From: an uncultured Pseudomonadota bacterium
GTDB lineage: Bacteria; Myxococcota_A; UBA796; SXON01
Direction: 5' to 3'
Length of the DNA: 64,000 nucleotides
Assembly: GCA_903875225.1 (NCBI GenBank)
Contig: CAIQVJ010000103.1
Location: 97,651 to 161,650, forward strand
Part shown: positions 9,032 to 15,722 of the stretch, piece after piece
Layout: the number at the start of each line of letters is the position of its first letter
How positions within the stretch are numbered: the stretch's first letter is position 1
Position numbers and translations under genes: made by a program
The notes under the pieces: model-generated
Databases searched by the model: none
What the model saw: only the letters and a program-made list of their open reading frames with translations
What the model was told of the DNA's origin: nothing

Positions 9032-10230
9032 CAACCACCGTCAAAATCCTCCTGGTCGACGACGAGCCGTTCGCGCTGAAATTGCTCGCTCGGCAGCTCG
9101 CGGGGCTGGGCTATACCAACGTCGTGGCCACAGAGGTGGCCGCGGACGCTCTCGCCCTGGTCGCCTCCGGGAACCCCATCGACCTGGTCATGTGCGACCT
9201 GCAGATGCCGGAGATGGACGGGATCGAGCTCATGCGCCACCTGGCCAGCGTGGGCTACACAGGCGCCATCGTCCTCGTGAGCGGGGAGGACGTCCGCATC
9301 CTGCACACCGCGCAGATGGTCGCCCAGTCGCACCACATGAACGTGCTCGGCGCGCTCTCCAAGCCGATCCCGCCCGCAGAGCTGAGCCGGATCCTGGAGG
9401 GCCTGGCCGGGTGCGTCAAGACGGTCCCGAAGCGGGTGTCGAAGTCCTACTCCGCCGTCGAACTGGAGCACGGGATCCTCGCCGGCCAGCTCGTCAACCA
9501 CTACCAGCCGAAGGTCGACGTCGCCTCCGGCCTGGTACAGGGAGTCGAGAGCCTGGTGCGCTGGGGCCACCCCTCCGACGGCCTGGTCTACCCGGACCAG
9601 TTCATCGCCACGGCCGAGGAGCACGGCCTGATCAACATCCTCACCGACGCCGTGATGACCAACACGTTGCGGCAGACCCGGCTGTGGCTGGACGCAGGCA
9701 TCGACATCCACGTGGCCATCAACGTCTCGATGGACAACCTCGCGGCCGTGGAGTTCCCGGACCGGGTGGCAGCCGAGGCGAAGAAGGAGGGGGTCCCTCT
9801 CAACCGCCTGGAGCTTGAGGTCACCGAGAGCCGCTTGATGCGGGACCCCCGCGCCGCGCTGGACATCCTCACCCGACTCCGGCTCAAGCGGATCGGGCTC
9901 TCTGTCGACGACTTCGGCACCGGGTACTCCTCCCTCGCCCAGCTCCGGGACATCCCCTTCGACGAGCTAAAGGTCGACAGGGGCTTCGTCCACGGAGCCT
10001 GCTACAACCCGCAGCTCCGCGGGATCTTCGAGGCGAGCCTCGGCATGGCCAAGCACCTCGGGATGCGCACCGTCGCCGAAGGGGTCGAGGACGAGGCCGA
10101 CTGGGAGTTCCTGCGGCTCACCGGCTGCGACCTGGCCCAGGGCTACTTCATCTCCAAGCCGATGCCCGCCGAGCGCCTCTCGGCCTGGCTCACCGCGTGG
10201 GAAATCCGGCGGCCCGGGCTGGTCCGGTAG
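9028..10230 (+). CDS. REC-EAL response regulator (c-di-GMP phosphodiesterase)
   Basis: A 400-residue response regulator. The N-terminal receiver has LLVDDEPFAL and phospho-acceptor Asp in CDLQMPEMDG; residues from about 145 form an EAL domain. The signature is ESLVRW in place of EALVRW, which keeps the metal-binding Glu. The other catalytic positions are present: INVS, EVTES, DDFGTGYSS, ELKVDR, AEGVE and AQGY. It therefore looks active as a c-di-GMP phosphodiesterase, giving pGpG. Its ATG overlaps the stop of the hybrid kinase (ATGA), which argues for translational coupling and for direct phosphorylation by the kinase's Hpt domain. The outcome is probably control of motility, adhesion or development through c-di-GMP. 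Confidence 0.94.
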   Translation: MTTTVKILLVDDEPFALKLLARQLAGLGYTNVVATEVAADALALVASGNPIDLVMCDLQMPEMDGIELMRHLASVGYTGAIVLVSGEDVRILHTAQMVAQSHHMNVLGALSKPIPPAELSRILEGLAGCVKTVPKRVSKSYSAVELEHGILAGQLVNHYQPKVDVASGLVQGVESLVRWGHPSDGLVYPDQFIATAEEHGLINILTDAVMTNTLRQTRLWLDAGIDIHVAINVSMDNLAAVEFPDRVAAEAKKEGVPLNRLELEVTESRLMRDPRAALDILTRLRLKRIGLSVDDFGTGYSSLAQLRDIPFDELKVDRGFVHGACYNPQLRGIFEASLGMAKHLGMRTVAEGVEDEADWEFLRLTGCDLAQGYFISKPMPAERLSAWLTAWEIRRPGLVR

Positions 10231-10232
10231 AG

Positions 10233-11282
10233 GTGGCCGCCTCGTCCACCGGCCCGCTCGCAGTGATCTCCGGGGCGGTCGCTTCGGGCGAGGTGCCCGG
10301 CGCCGTCGGGATCTTCGGCACCCGCGACAGCGTAAGCGCGCCGCTCGTAGGCGGCGTGCGCAGGACAGGCGGCCCCGCCACCACGGCGGAGACGCACTAC
10401 GACCTCGCATCCCTGAGCAAGGTGGTGAGCACCCTGCCCTGCCTCTTGCGCCTGGTCAGCGACGGCGAGGTGCGGCTCGACCACACGGTGCGCCACTTCA
10501 TCTCGAACGCGGGGTGGTTCCAGTCCCCTTCGCTCGGCGAGGTGACCCTCTGCGACCTGCTCACCCACACCTCCGGTCTGCCCGCCTGGAGTCCGCTCTA
10601 CTCCCGGAGCAGCCAACGCCGGACGCTCCTGGCGGCCGCTCTCCAGACGGAGCTACGGCAGCCTGGCGCGCTGGTGTACAGCGATCTCGGCTTCATCGTG
10701 CTCGGCGCGATCATCGAGCGCGTCACGCGGCTGCGCCAGGATGCATTCGCCGCCGAGGTCGTGTTCGGCCCCCTCGGGATGACGTCCACCGCGTACGGAC
10801 CCACCCGGGTCGGCACGCCCGTGGCCGCAACCGAGGACTGCGGATGGCGCAACGAGGTGCTCGAAGGCGTCGTGCACGACGAAAACTGCTTCGCCCTCGA
10901 CGGGGTCTCCGGCCACGCCGGACTCTTCAGCACCGCGGCCGACCTCGCCCGATACGCCCAGGCCTGGCTCACGCTGGACGAGCGGCTCGGCCGGGAGGAG
11001 GTCCTGGTCACCGCCCGGCAGACCCAGGTCCAGGCGGACGGCCTGCGTCGGGGGTACGGCTGGTTGCTGAAGGGCGAAGACTCGTTCGGGGGTCCACGCG
11101 CCACGGTCGAGGGGTTCGGCCACACCGGGTTCACCGGGACGAGCCTGTGGATCGAACCCGGCGACGACTGGTTCGCCGTCCTGCTCACCAACCGCGTCCA
11201 CCCGGTCCGCACCGGTGGCCCGCACATGCACGCCATCCGCCGCGACTTTCACGAGGCAGTGGCCGCCGCCCTCCTCGGGTAG
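10233..11282 (+). CDS. serine beta-lactamase-fold hydrolase
   Basis: About 349 residues of the class C beta-lactamase/DD-peptidase fold family, which includes esterases and peptidoglycan peptidases. The nucleophile motif SxxK is seen in DLASLSKVV, the tyrosine motif as YSDLGF (YxN-like, with Asp), and the third motif as GHTGFTG. LLTHTSGLPAW is also typical of the family. No signal peptide is evident, so it may act in the cytoplasm or depend on a missed start. The GTG at 10233 lies directly after the previous stop; an earlier GTG at 10197 would overlap the EAL gene by 34 bp. It probably ends the kinase/EAL transcription unit. The substrate is unknown. Confidence 0.88.
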   Translation: MAASSTGPLAVISGAVASGEVPGAVGIFGTRDSVSAPLVGGVRRTGGPATTAETHYDLASLSKVVSTLPCLLRLVSDGEVRLDHTVRHFISNAGWFQSPSLGEVTLCDLLTHTSGLPAWSPLYSRSSQRRTLLAAALQTELRQPGALVYSDLGFIVLGAIIERVTRLRQDAFAAEVVFGPLGMTSTAYGPTRVGTPVAATEDCGWRNEVLEGVVHDENCFALDGVSGHAGLFSTAADLARYAQAWLTLDERLGREEVLVTARQTQVQADGLRRGYGWLLKGEDSFGGPRATVEGFGHTGFTGTSLWIEPGDDWFAVLLTNRVHPVRTGGPHMHAIRRDFHEAVAAALLG

Positions 11283-11316
11283 CGTCCCTGTTCGTCGCGC
11301 CATCCCCGGAGTCCAC

Positions 11317-12153
11317 ATGGTCCTGCTCGTCGTCCTCGCCTGCACCCAACCGGACCCGTTCACCATCCGGCACGCGCACCGCGGGGCGCACACCGATCCG
11401 GGCGACGACACCGGCCTCGTCGACACGAGCGACGACACCGGGACCGATGACACCGCGCCGGACGACACAGCGGTCGACTCGACCGACACGCAGGACACCG
11501 GGGATGCGGACGCCCGCCTGTACGGGGTCGACGTCTCCGGCTGGGACCCGGGCATCGCCTGGCACTCCGTGGCTGCCGACGGGATCGCCTTCGCCTTCAT
11601 GAAGTCCACCGAGGGCACGTACTACGAGAGCGACGAGTTCACCTCGCAGTACGACGGGGCAGCCGAGAACGGCATCGTCCGCGGCGCCTACCACTTCGCC
11701 ATTCCCGACGATTCAGACGGCGCCACGCAGGCCGACTACTTCATCGACCATGGTGGCGGGTGGTCGCCCGATGACATCACGCTCCCGGGGGCGCTCGACA
11801 TCGAGTACAACCCGTACGGATCGACCTGCTACGATCTGACGAAGTCCGAGATGGCGGCGTGGATCGCGGACTTCAACGACGAGTACGACGCTCGCACCGG
11901 CCGCTACCCGGTGGTGTACAGCACCGCCAACTGGTGGGATTCCTGCGTGGGGTCGGGCTCCTTCGGACGGGACAACCCCCTCTGGGTCGCTCACTACGAC
12001 GTGAGCGCGCCTTCCCTGCCGGACGGCTGGAGCGACTACACGTTCTGGCAGTACAGCAGCACCGAGACGGTGTCCGGGATCCCGGGCGGTGTGGACGCCA
12101 ACGTGTTCAAGGGGGACATCGAGGATCTCGTCCAGTTCGCGAACGACGGGTAG
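11317..12153 (+). CDS. GH25 lysozyme-like lipoprotein
   Basis: A 278-residue exported lipoprotein. The ATG at 11317 gives MVLLVVLACTQ with lipobox VVLAC, then a linker of about 50 residues rich in DDT and DTG, then a glycoside hydrolase family 25 domain. Family features seen are GVDVSGWDPGIAW at the start, FMKSTEGTYYESDEF, GAYHFAIPD, the catalytic-acid segment ALDIEYNPYG, and LWVAHYD with FWQYSS near the end. GH25 enzymes cleave the MurNAc-GlcNAc bond of peptidoglycan. As a lipoprotein it would act in the periplasm or at the outer membrane, either in wall remodelling or against other bacteria. The longer frame upstream lacks a signal and is not used. Confidence 0.9.
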   Translation: MVLLVVLACTQPDPFTIRHAHRGAHTDPGDDTGLVDTSDDTGTDDTAPDDTAVDSTDTQDTGDADARLYGVDVSGWDPGIAWHSVAADGIAFAFMKSTEGTYYESDEFTSQYDGAAENGIVRGAYHFAIPDDSDGATQADYFIDHGGGWSPDDITLPGALDIEYNPYGSTCYDLTKSEMAAWIADFNDEYDARTGRYPVVYSTANWWDSCVGSGSFGRDNPLWVAHYDVSAPSLPDGWSDYTFWQYSSTETVSGIPGGVDANVFKGDIEDLVQFANDG

Positions 12154-12173
12154 CGTTCCCTGCGCGAACCACC

Positions 12174-12201
12174 TTGACGCTCGACAGCGCTGCGTTAAAT
12201 G
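12174..12201 (+). promoter_or_regulatory. putative promoter of tRNA-Glu
   Basis: TTGACG at 12174-12179 followed by TTAAAT at 12195-12200 (15-bp spacer, or TAAATG with 16). A GC-rich GGGCGGCG stretch follows, as in discriminators of stable RNA promoters. It lies about 60 bp before the tRNA. Confidence 0.5.
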
Positions 12202-12259
12202 GGCGGCGTGAGCGAGGTGTTGAGCCCCGCTCCACGGTGACCAGGGAGTCCCCCTTTCT

Positions 12260-12335
12260 GGTCCCATCGTCTAGAGGCCTAGGACACCGCCCTCTCACGG
12301 CGGCGACACGGGTTCGAATCCCGTTGGGACTACCA
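12260..12335 (+). tRNA. tRNA-Glu (CTC)
   Basis: A 76-nt tRNA with encoded CCA. The anticodon stem CCGCC/GGCGG (starts at 12287) encloses the loop CTCTCAC with anticodon CTC at 12294-12296. The T arm ACGGG-TTCGAAT-CCCGT is perfect, and the acceptor pairs GGTCCCA with TGGGACT through one terminal G-U. The D arm TCTAGAGGCCTAGGA is of the tRNA-Glu type. Confidence 0.96.
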
Positions 12336-12342
12336 TCAAGAG

Positions 12343-12381
12343 CCCCCTTCCAGATGCGAGTCTGGGAGGGGGTTTCTCTTT
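12343..12381 (+). terminator. rho-independent terminator after tRNA-Glu
   Basis: The 12-bp arms at 12343-12354 and 12361-12372 pair with one wobble around a 6-nt loop, and a T-rich tract (TTTCTCTTT) follows. It ends 46 bp after the tRNA. Confidence 0.85.
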
Positions 12382-12546
12382 GCGGGGTGCGAACACCCTG
12401 ACGAGACGCCAAACTCCCCCTGTGCAACGCGGGATGCAGGTCTCCTCGGTAGGGGGCCCGGCCGTGCGCGCCCCGCGATGGGAGAACCAACGCCGCTCGT
12501 TGCTTTTGCACGCCCCCCCGAACGCCTTCGAGCCCGCAGAGACGAG

Positions 12547-12942
12547 CTACGAGCCGAGATCGTCGAGAGTCCGGATCCGCCCGACTCCCGGAGCGTGCGC
12601 CGCGAGGACCGTGAGGTCCCCCGGATCGCTGGTGAGCACGTCGTCACGACGGTCCGCCGCCCCCCGAACCACGAACGCGTCCACGACGTCCGTGGTCTTC
12701 GCGGCGGCACATAGCTCCCCCGTGCGACGGGACGATGCCGGCTCCATGGCCACCTCCCGGCAGGCTCCGAGCACCATCGCGATGCGTGCGTCACGCGCGC
12801 TCCGCCAGGCCTGGGCGACGACAGGTGACGGCACCGTGGCGACCACCCCCCGCGAGGTCTGCCACTTCCACCAGACCCAGAACCGTCGGTCGTTCCGCTC
12901 GGCCGCGATGAGCGCTCCGGTGTCCAAGGTCACTCCCGCCAT
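12547..12942 (-). CDS. PIN-domain toxin, VapC-like
   Basis: A 131-residue PIN-domain protein from an ATG at 12942. The acidic metal-binding residues of the fold are visible: Asp7 in TLDTGALIAAE, Asp88 in DVVDAFVV, and Asp106 in LTSDPGDL, with further acids between. VapC toxins are Mg-dependent RNases that cut tRNA or rRNA. It overlaps the upstream 72-residue antitoxin-like gene by 13 bp on the same strand, the usual antitoxin-then-toxin order. A longer frame exists upstream but runs through the antitoxin gene. The RNA target cannot be inferred. Confidence 0.88.
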   Translation of the reverse strand: MAGVTLDTGALIAAERNDRRFWVWWKWQTSRGVVATVPSPVVAQAWRSARDARIAMVLGACREVAMEPASSRRTGELCAAAKTTDVVDAFVVRGAADRRDDVLTSDPGDLTVLAAHAPGVGRIRTLDDLGS

Positions 12943-13148
12943 GCACGCTCCACGGCGGCCATTTCGGCGTCCGTGATCTCGCCGTGTTCGCGCTCCCAGG
13001 CTGCGATGGCCTTGCCCGCGTTCCTCAACAGCAGCTGCGACTCTGCCGCGTGAGCGAGCCATGCGGAAAGGCTGGCGCCGTCGGCGTGAGCGGCATCGCG
13101 GATGCGAACAGCGAGGGCTTCGGGGAGGGAGAGGGAGAGTCGTTCCAT
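12930..13148 (-). CDS. ribbon-helix-helix antitoxin, VapB-like
   Basis: A 72-residue protein from an ATG at 13148. The N-terminus MERLSLSLPEALAVRIRDAA has the alternating strand-helix pattern of a ribbon-helix-helix (CopG/Arc type) DNA-binding domain. The C-terminus, rich in Glu and Trp (AWEREHGEITDAEM), probably wraps the toxin. It overlaps the PIN toxin gene by 13 bp. A strong promoter ends only 6 bp before the ATG and contains a palindrome, so autorepression and a leaderless message are likely. Confidence 0.85.
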   Translation of the reverse strand: MERLSLSLPEALAVRIRDAAHADGASLSAWLAHAAESQLLLRNAGKAIAAWEREHGEITDAEMAAVERAWRE

Positions 13149-13154
13149 GTCTCG

Positions 13155-13183
13155 ATCATACGCTCGTATTACTGGGGGGTCAA
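13155..13183 (-). promoter_or_regulatory. toxin-antitoxin promoter with internal operator
   Basis: Read on the minus strand: TTGACC (13183-13178), a 17-bp spacer, TATGAT (13160-13155), then CGAGAC and the antitoxin ATG. Both hexamers are near sigma-70 consensus. The palindrome ATACG-AG-CGTAT (13169-13158) overlaps the -10 box and is a likely site for the ribbon-helix-helix antitoxin. The start of transcription should fall at or next to the A of the ATG. Confidence 0.75.
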
Positions 13184-13228
13184 GCGGGGGCGGACTCGGG
13201 GAACACGTCTGATCGAAGCATGCGGTCG

Positions 13229-14353
13229 CTACGCCGGGCAGACGGCGTCGAGCGCCTCCTCGTAGGCAGACGTCGCATGCTGGTAGGGGTCGAAGCCGTA
13301 CGGGGCGAAGTCGTCCTCCTCCTGGGTCACGAAGAAGCTGCCGGACCAGCTCCGGTAGAGCTCCCGGGCCTCCCCGTAGTGCGCGAAGCCCATCGATTCG
13401 TAGGGGACCGCCACCACCGGGTCGCCCCAGCGCGTCCACCGCACCTTGTCGACGGTCGTCGCATAGACCTCCGCCGCGTCGACGGCGAACGTGCGGGGCT
13501 CGCCGTACGTGTACACATGCACCGTGGGGCCCAGGGGCGCGACAGTCAACTCTGCGCCGAGCAACGACGCCTCGGCGCCGCCGAGGCTGTGCCCGTAGAC
13601 GTAGACGCCCGCGGGGCACTCCCCTGCCTCCACCGCCGCCCGGAGGTCGTCGAGGACGCCCGCGTCCCGCAGCGCGCCGTATTGACGGATGAACCCGTCC
13701 CCGCAGTCGCCCATCGGCTCGCCGTCCTCGGTGGTGCAGGCCTCCAGGTACATGGACTCGAGGTCGGCGACGACGTCCATGGAGCTGTCCGTCCCCTTGA
13801 ACACCACGTGGCACGCGCCGTCGTCGGTGGTCCCCCGCGCTGCCCGGCCGCCGAAGCTCCCCCCGGAGTAGGTGGCGGCCAACACGAACGACGGCACGCC
13901 GGTGACGATGTCTGCCTCCATCTGCGCGTCGTCGGCGGTGTAGATGGCGGTCGCCAGCGCAAGCCCGACGTGGGAGGCTGCACAATCCTCGGGCTCGATG
14001 ACGCCGGCTCCGTCGAGCGCGGCCTCGTAGCCAGAGAGGCACGCGTCGCTCGGCTGCTCCTTCCTGGTGCAGTACTCGGAGATCTCCGCGTAGCAGGCCT
14101 CCGGCGTGTACGACACGCTGCACCAGTAGTCATAGTCGACGTCCTGGTAGCAGCGGAGCTCGTCGACGGCCAGGGAGAGGTCGTCCAGCGAACAGTCCGC
14201 GGTCGCGTCCTCGAGGGGCACGGCGAGGTGCGCGACGTCCCAGGCGGGGAGTACGGGCTCGAGGCTCGCGAGCAGCTCAGCTCGCCGATCGGTGCAGCCC
14301 CCGAGGAGGGCGCCCATCGCGAGGAGGGCGAGCGTGGGGGAGACGTTCAGCAA
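13229..14353 (-). CDS. lipase class 3-type lipoprotein
   Basis: A 374-residue exported lipoprotein. TTG at 14353, with GGAG six bases before it, gives a signal peptide ending in lipobox LLGGC (Cys20). The mature part has the alpha/beta hydrolase features of fungal-type class 3 lipases: HVVFKGTDSSMDVVADL, the nucleophile elbow VYGHSLGGAEASL with Ser256, and a late His in GFAHYGEARELY. Several Cys pairs in the N-terminal third suggest disulfides and so an extracytoplasmic site. Substrate would be acylglycerols or other esters. It lies 80 bp from the antitoxin gene, on the same strand but behind a separate promoter. Confidence 0.88.
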   Translation of the reverse strand: MLNVSPTLALLAMGALLGGCTDRRAELLASLEPVLPAWDVAHLAVPLEDATADCSLDDLSLAVDELRCYQDVDYDYWCSVSYTPEACYAEISEYCTRKEQPSDACLSGYEAALDGAGVIEPEDCAASHVGLALATAIYTADDAQMEADIVTGVPSFVLAATYSGGSFGGRAARGTTDDGACHVVFKGTDSSMDVVADLESMYLEACTTEDGEPMGDCGDGFIRQYGALRDAGVLDDLRAAVEAGECPAGVYVYGHSLGGAEASLLGAELTVAPLGPTVHVYTYGEPRTFAVDAAEVYATTVDKVRWTRWGDPVVAVPYESMGFAHYGEARELYRSWSGSFFVTQEEDDFAPYGFDPYQHATSAYEEALDAVCPA

Positions 14354-14497
14354 GGGAGGCTCCGGGGGGCGATCCTATCGGGTTGGCGGGGGACTGCGAT
14401 GACGTCCCAGCCAACGCCCGGGGATACACGCCCCGTCGATGCTCGACTACGCTGCGCTCCGCCTTCACCGCCGCTCGCATCGCCTCGCCGGCGGGCT

Positions 14498-15067
14498 GTG
14501 AACGGCGTGGCATGGACTCGTGATCCGAGGCTTCGGGCAGCCGCGGTCGTTGCCGCGCTCCCGACGTTCATCGGTCTGGCAGCAGGAATCGCGGGCCCGC
14601 TCCTCGGCGTCCGTTCGGGCGCGTCGGGGCTGCTCATCAGTCTGGAGATGCTTTCGCCTCTGGCGAGCCCCATGTTCGCGCTCGGCGCGGCAGTCGGCTG
14701 GGCACGAGGCGTGCCGTCGACCATCCCGACGGACCGGCTGGCGGACCTGGCACGGTCGGCGGCGTTGCTCGCGGGCGCTCTTCCGTTCGCGGGAATCCTG
14801 GGCTCCTGGTTCTTCGGCTGGCTCGCCATGCGGCTCGTCGCCGAGCCCAATCCGGCGCAGCAGATGGCGCTGGCGGAGGCCTGGACGGCGTGGGGCCTGT
14901 GCCTGTTGTACGGCCCGTCGATCTCGACCGCGTTCTCGGCGCTGGGCGCCGCGCTCGCGATGCGGGCCGGAGCGCGGACGCTGGCCGTGGCTTGCGCCGT
15001 GTTGTTCGTCCTGGGCAGCGCAGCGTCGCTCGGCGTGGTGTGGCTCGCATGCACGGTGACCATCTGA
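14498..15067 (+). CDS. integral membrane protein, unknown function
   Basis: About 189 residues with four or five hydrophobic segments: AAAVVAALPTFIGLAAGIAGP, LLISLEMLSPLASPMFALGA, LLAGALPFAGILGSWFFGWL, the CLLYGPSISTAFSALGAALA region, and TLAVACAVLFVLGSAASLGV. No family is recognised. GTG at 14498 is chosen because the segment upstream from an ATG at 14399 is Pro/Arg-rich and unlike the rest; that longer form (222 residues) is possible. It is divergent from the lipase gene. Confidence 0.55.
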   Translation: MNGVAWTRDPRLRAAAVVAALPTFIGLAAGIAGPLLGVRSGASGLLISLEMLSPLASPMFALGAAVGWARGVPSTIPTDRLADLARSAALLAGALPFAGILGSWFFGWLAMRLVAEPNPAQQMALAEAWTAWGLCLLYGPSISTAFSALGAALAMRAGARTLAVACAVLFVLGSAASLGVVWLACTVTI

Positions 15068-15279
15068 ACGCGGCCGCGCTGATGGCGGCTGGCTGTGTCC
15101 AGAGGGCCGAGAGCGCCGGGGACAGCGGCTCCCACGACACGAGTCCGGCCGACCCCTGCACGCTGGGTGTCGCCCGGATCACGACCAGCCAGATCTTCGG
15201 GATCATCCAGGATGCAGTCGCCGGGCGCGAGACCTCTTCGTCGGATCATCCCGGGAACGGCGAGCCAAAGGCTTCGTAG
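15049..15279 (+). pseudogene. possible truncated lipoprotein remnant
   Basis: A 76-codon frame from an ATG at 15049, inside the end of the membrane-protein gene. It contains LMAAGCVQRAESAGDSGSHD, which looks like a lipobox with the Asp/Ser/Gly linker used by lipoproteins in this window, then about 35 residues with no domain. It runs into the 3' end of the opposite gene. It may be the stump of a deleted lipoprotein gene or chance. Confidence 0.3.
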
Positions 15280-15722
15280 GAGCTCAAGAACTCGGCAAGG
15301 CGGTCGTACACTTCTTGTGTCGTGCCGAAGCTCCCGTCGCGGGCCAGGTAGATCGCGTCGTCCAGACCCATCAGCTCGCTCTCGACGTCCGGCGGCATGT
15401 CGGACGCGAGCGCGGTCAGGCGCGTGAGCAGGTCTGCGGGTGTCACCTCGCCCGCCGCGAGCATCCGTCGAGCGTGACCGAGCAGCAGGCTCGCACCCAG
15501 ATCCCCGGTGCGGGTGCCAGGAACGTCGCGGAGCAGGGTCAGGACGGCGTCGACGCGGGCACGCCGCGAGCACGACAGGTCGAGGAACACCGAATCGGGC
15601 CGTTCGTCTGCAGCGACGATCAGGTCGGACCAGACGACGACCTCGGCGGTCGTGCACAGGCCGCACGTGAGAGCAAGACGGTAGAACTCCGCGAGATCCT
15701 TTCGGGTGGGTCGGGGGTTCAC
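15246..15722 (-). CDS. hypothetical protein, 158 aa
   Basis: Soluble, mostly helical protein with no recognised domain. Features seen are an N-terminal LAEFYRLALTCGLCTTAEVVVW, a central RRARVDAVLTLLRDVPG and a C-terminal EVYDRLAEFLSSYEAFG. Its GTG start overlaps the stop of the beta-helix lipoprotein gene in the sequence GTGA, so it is probably translated by coupling to that gene. No signal peptide is evident. Function is unknown. Confidence 0.75.
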   Translation of the reverse strand: MNPRPTRKDLAEFYRLALTCGLCTTAEVVVWSDLIVAADERPDSVFLDLSCSRRARVDAVLTLLRDVPGTRTGDLGASLLLGHARRMLAAGEVTPADLLTRLTALASDMPPDVESELMGLDDAIYLARDGSFGTTQEVYDRLAEFLSSYEAFGSPFPG

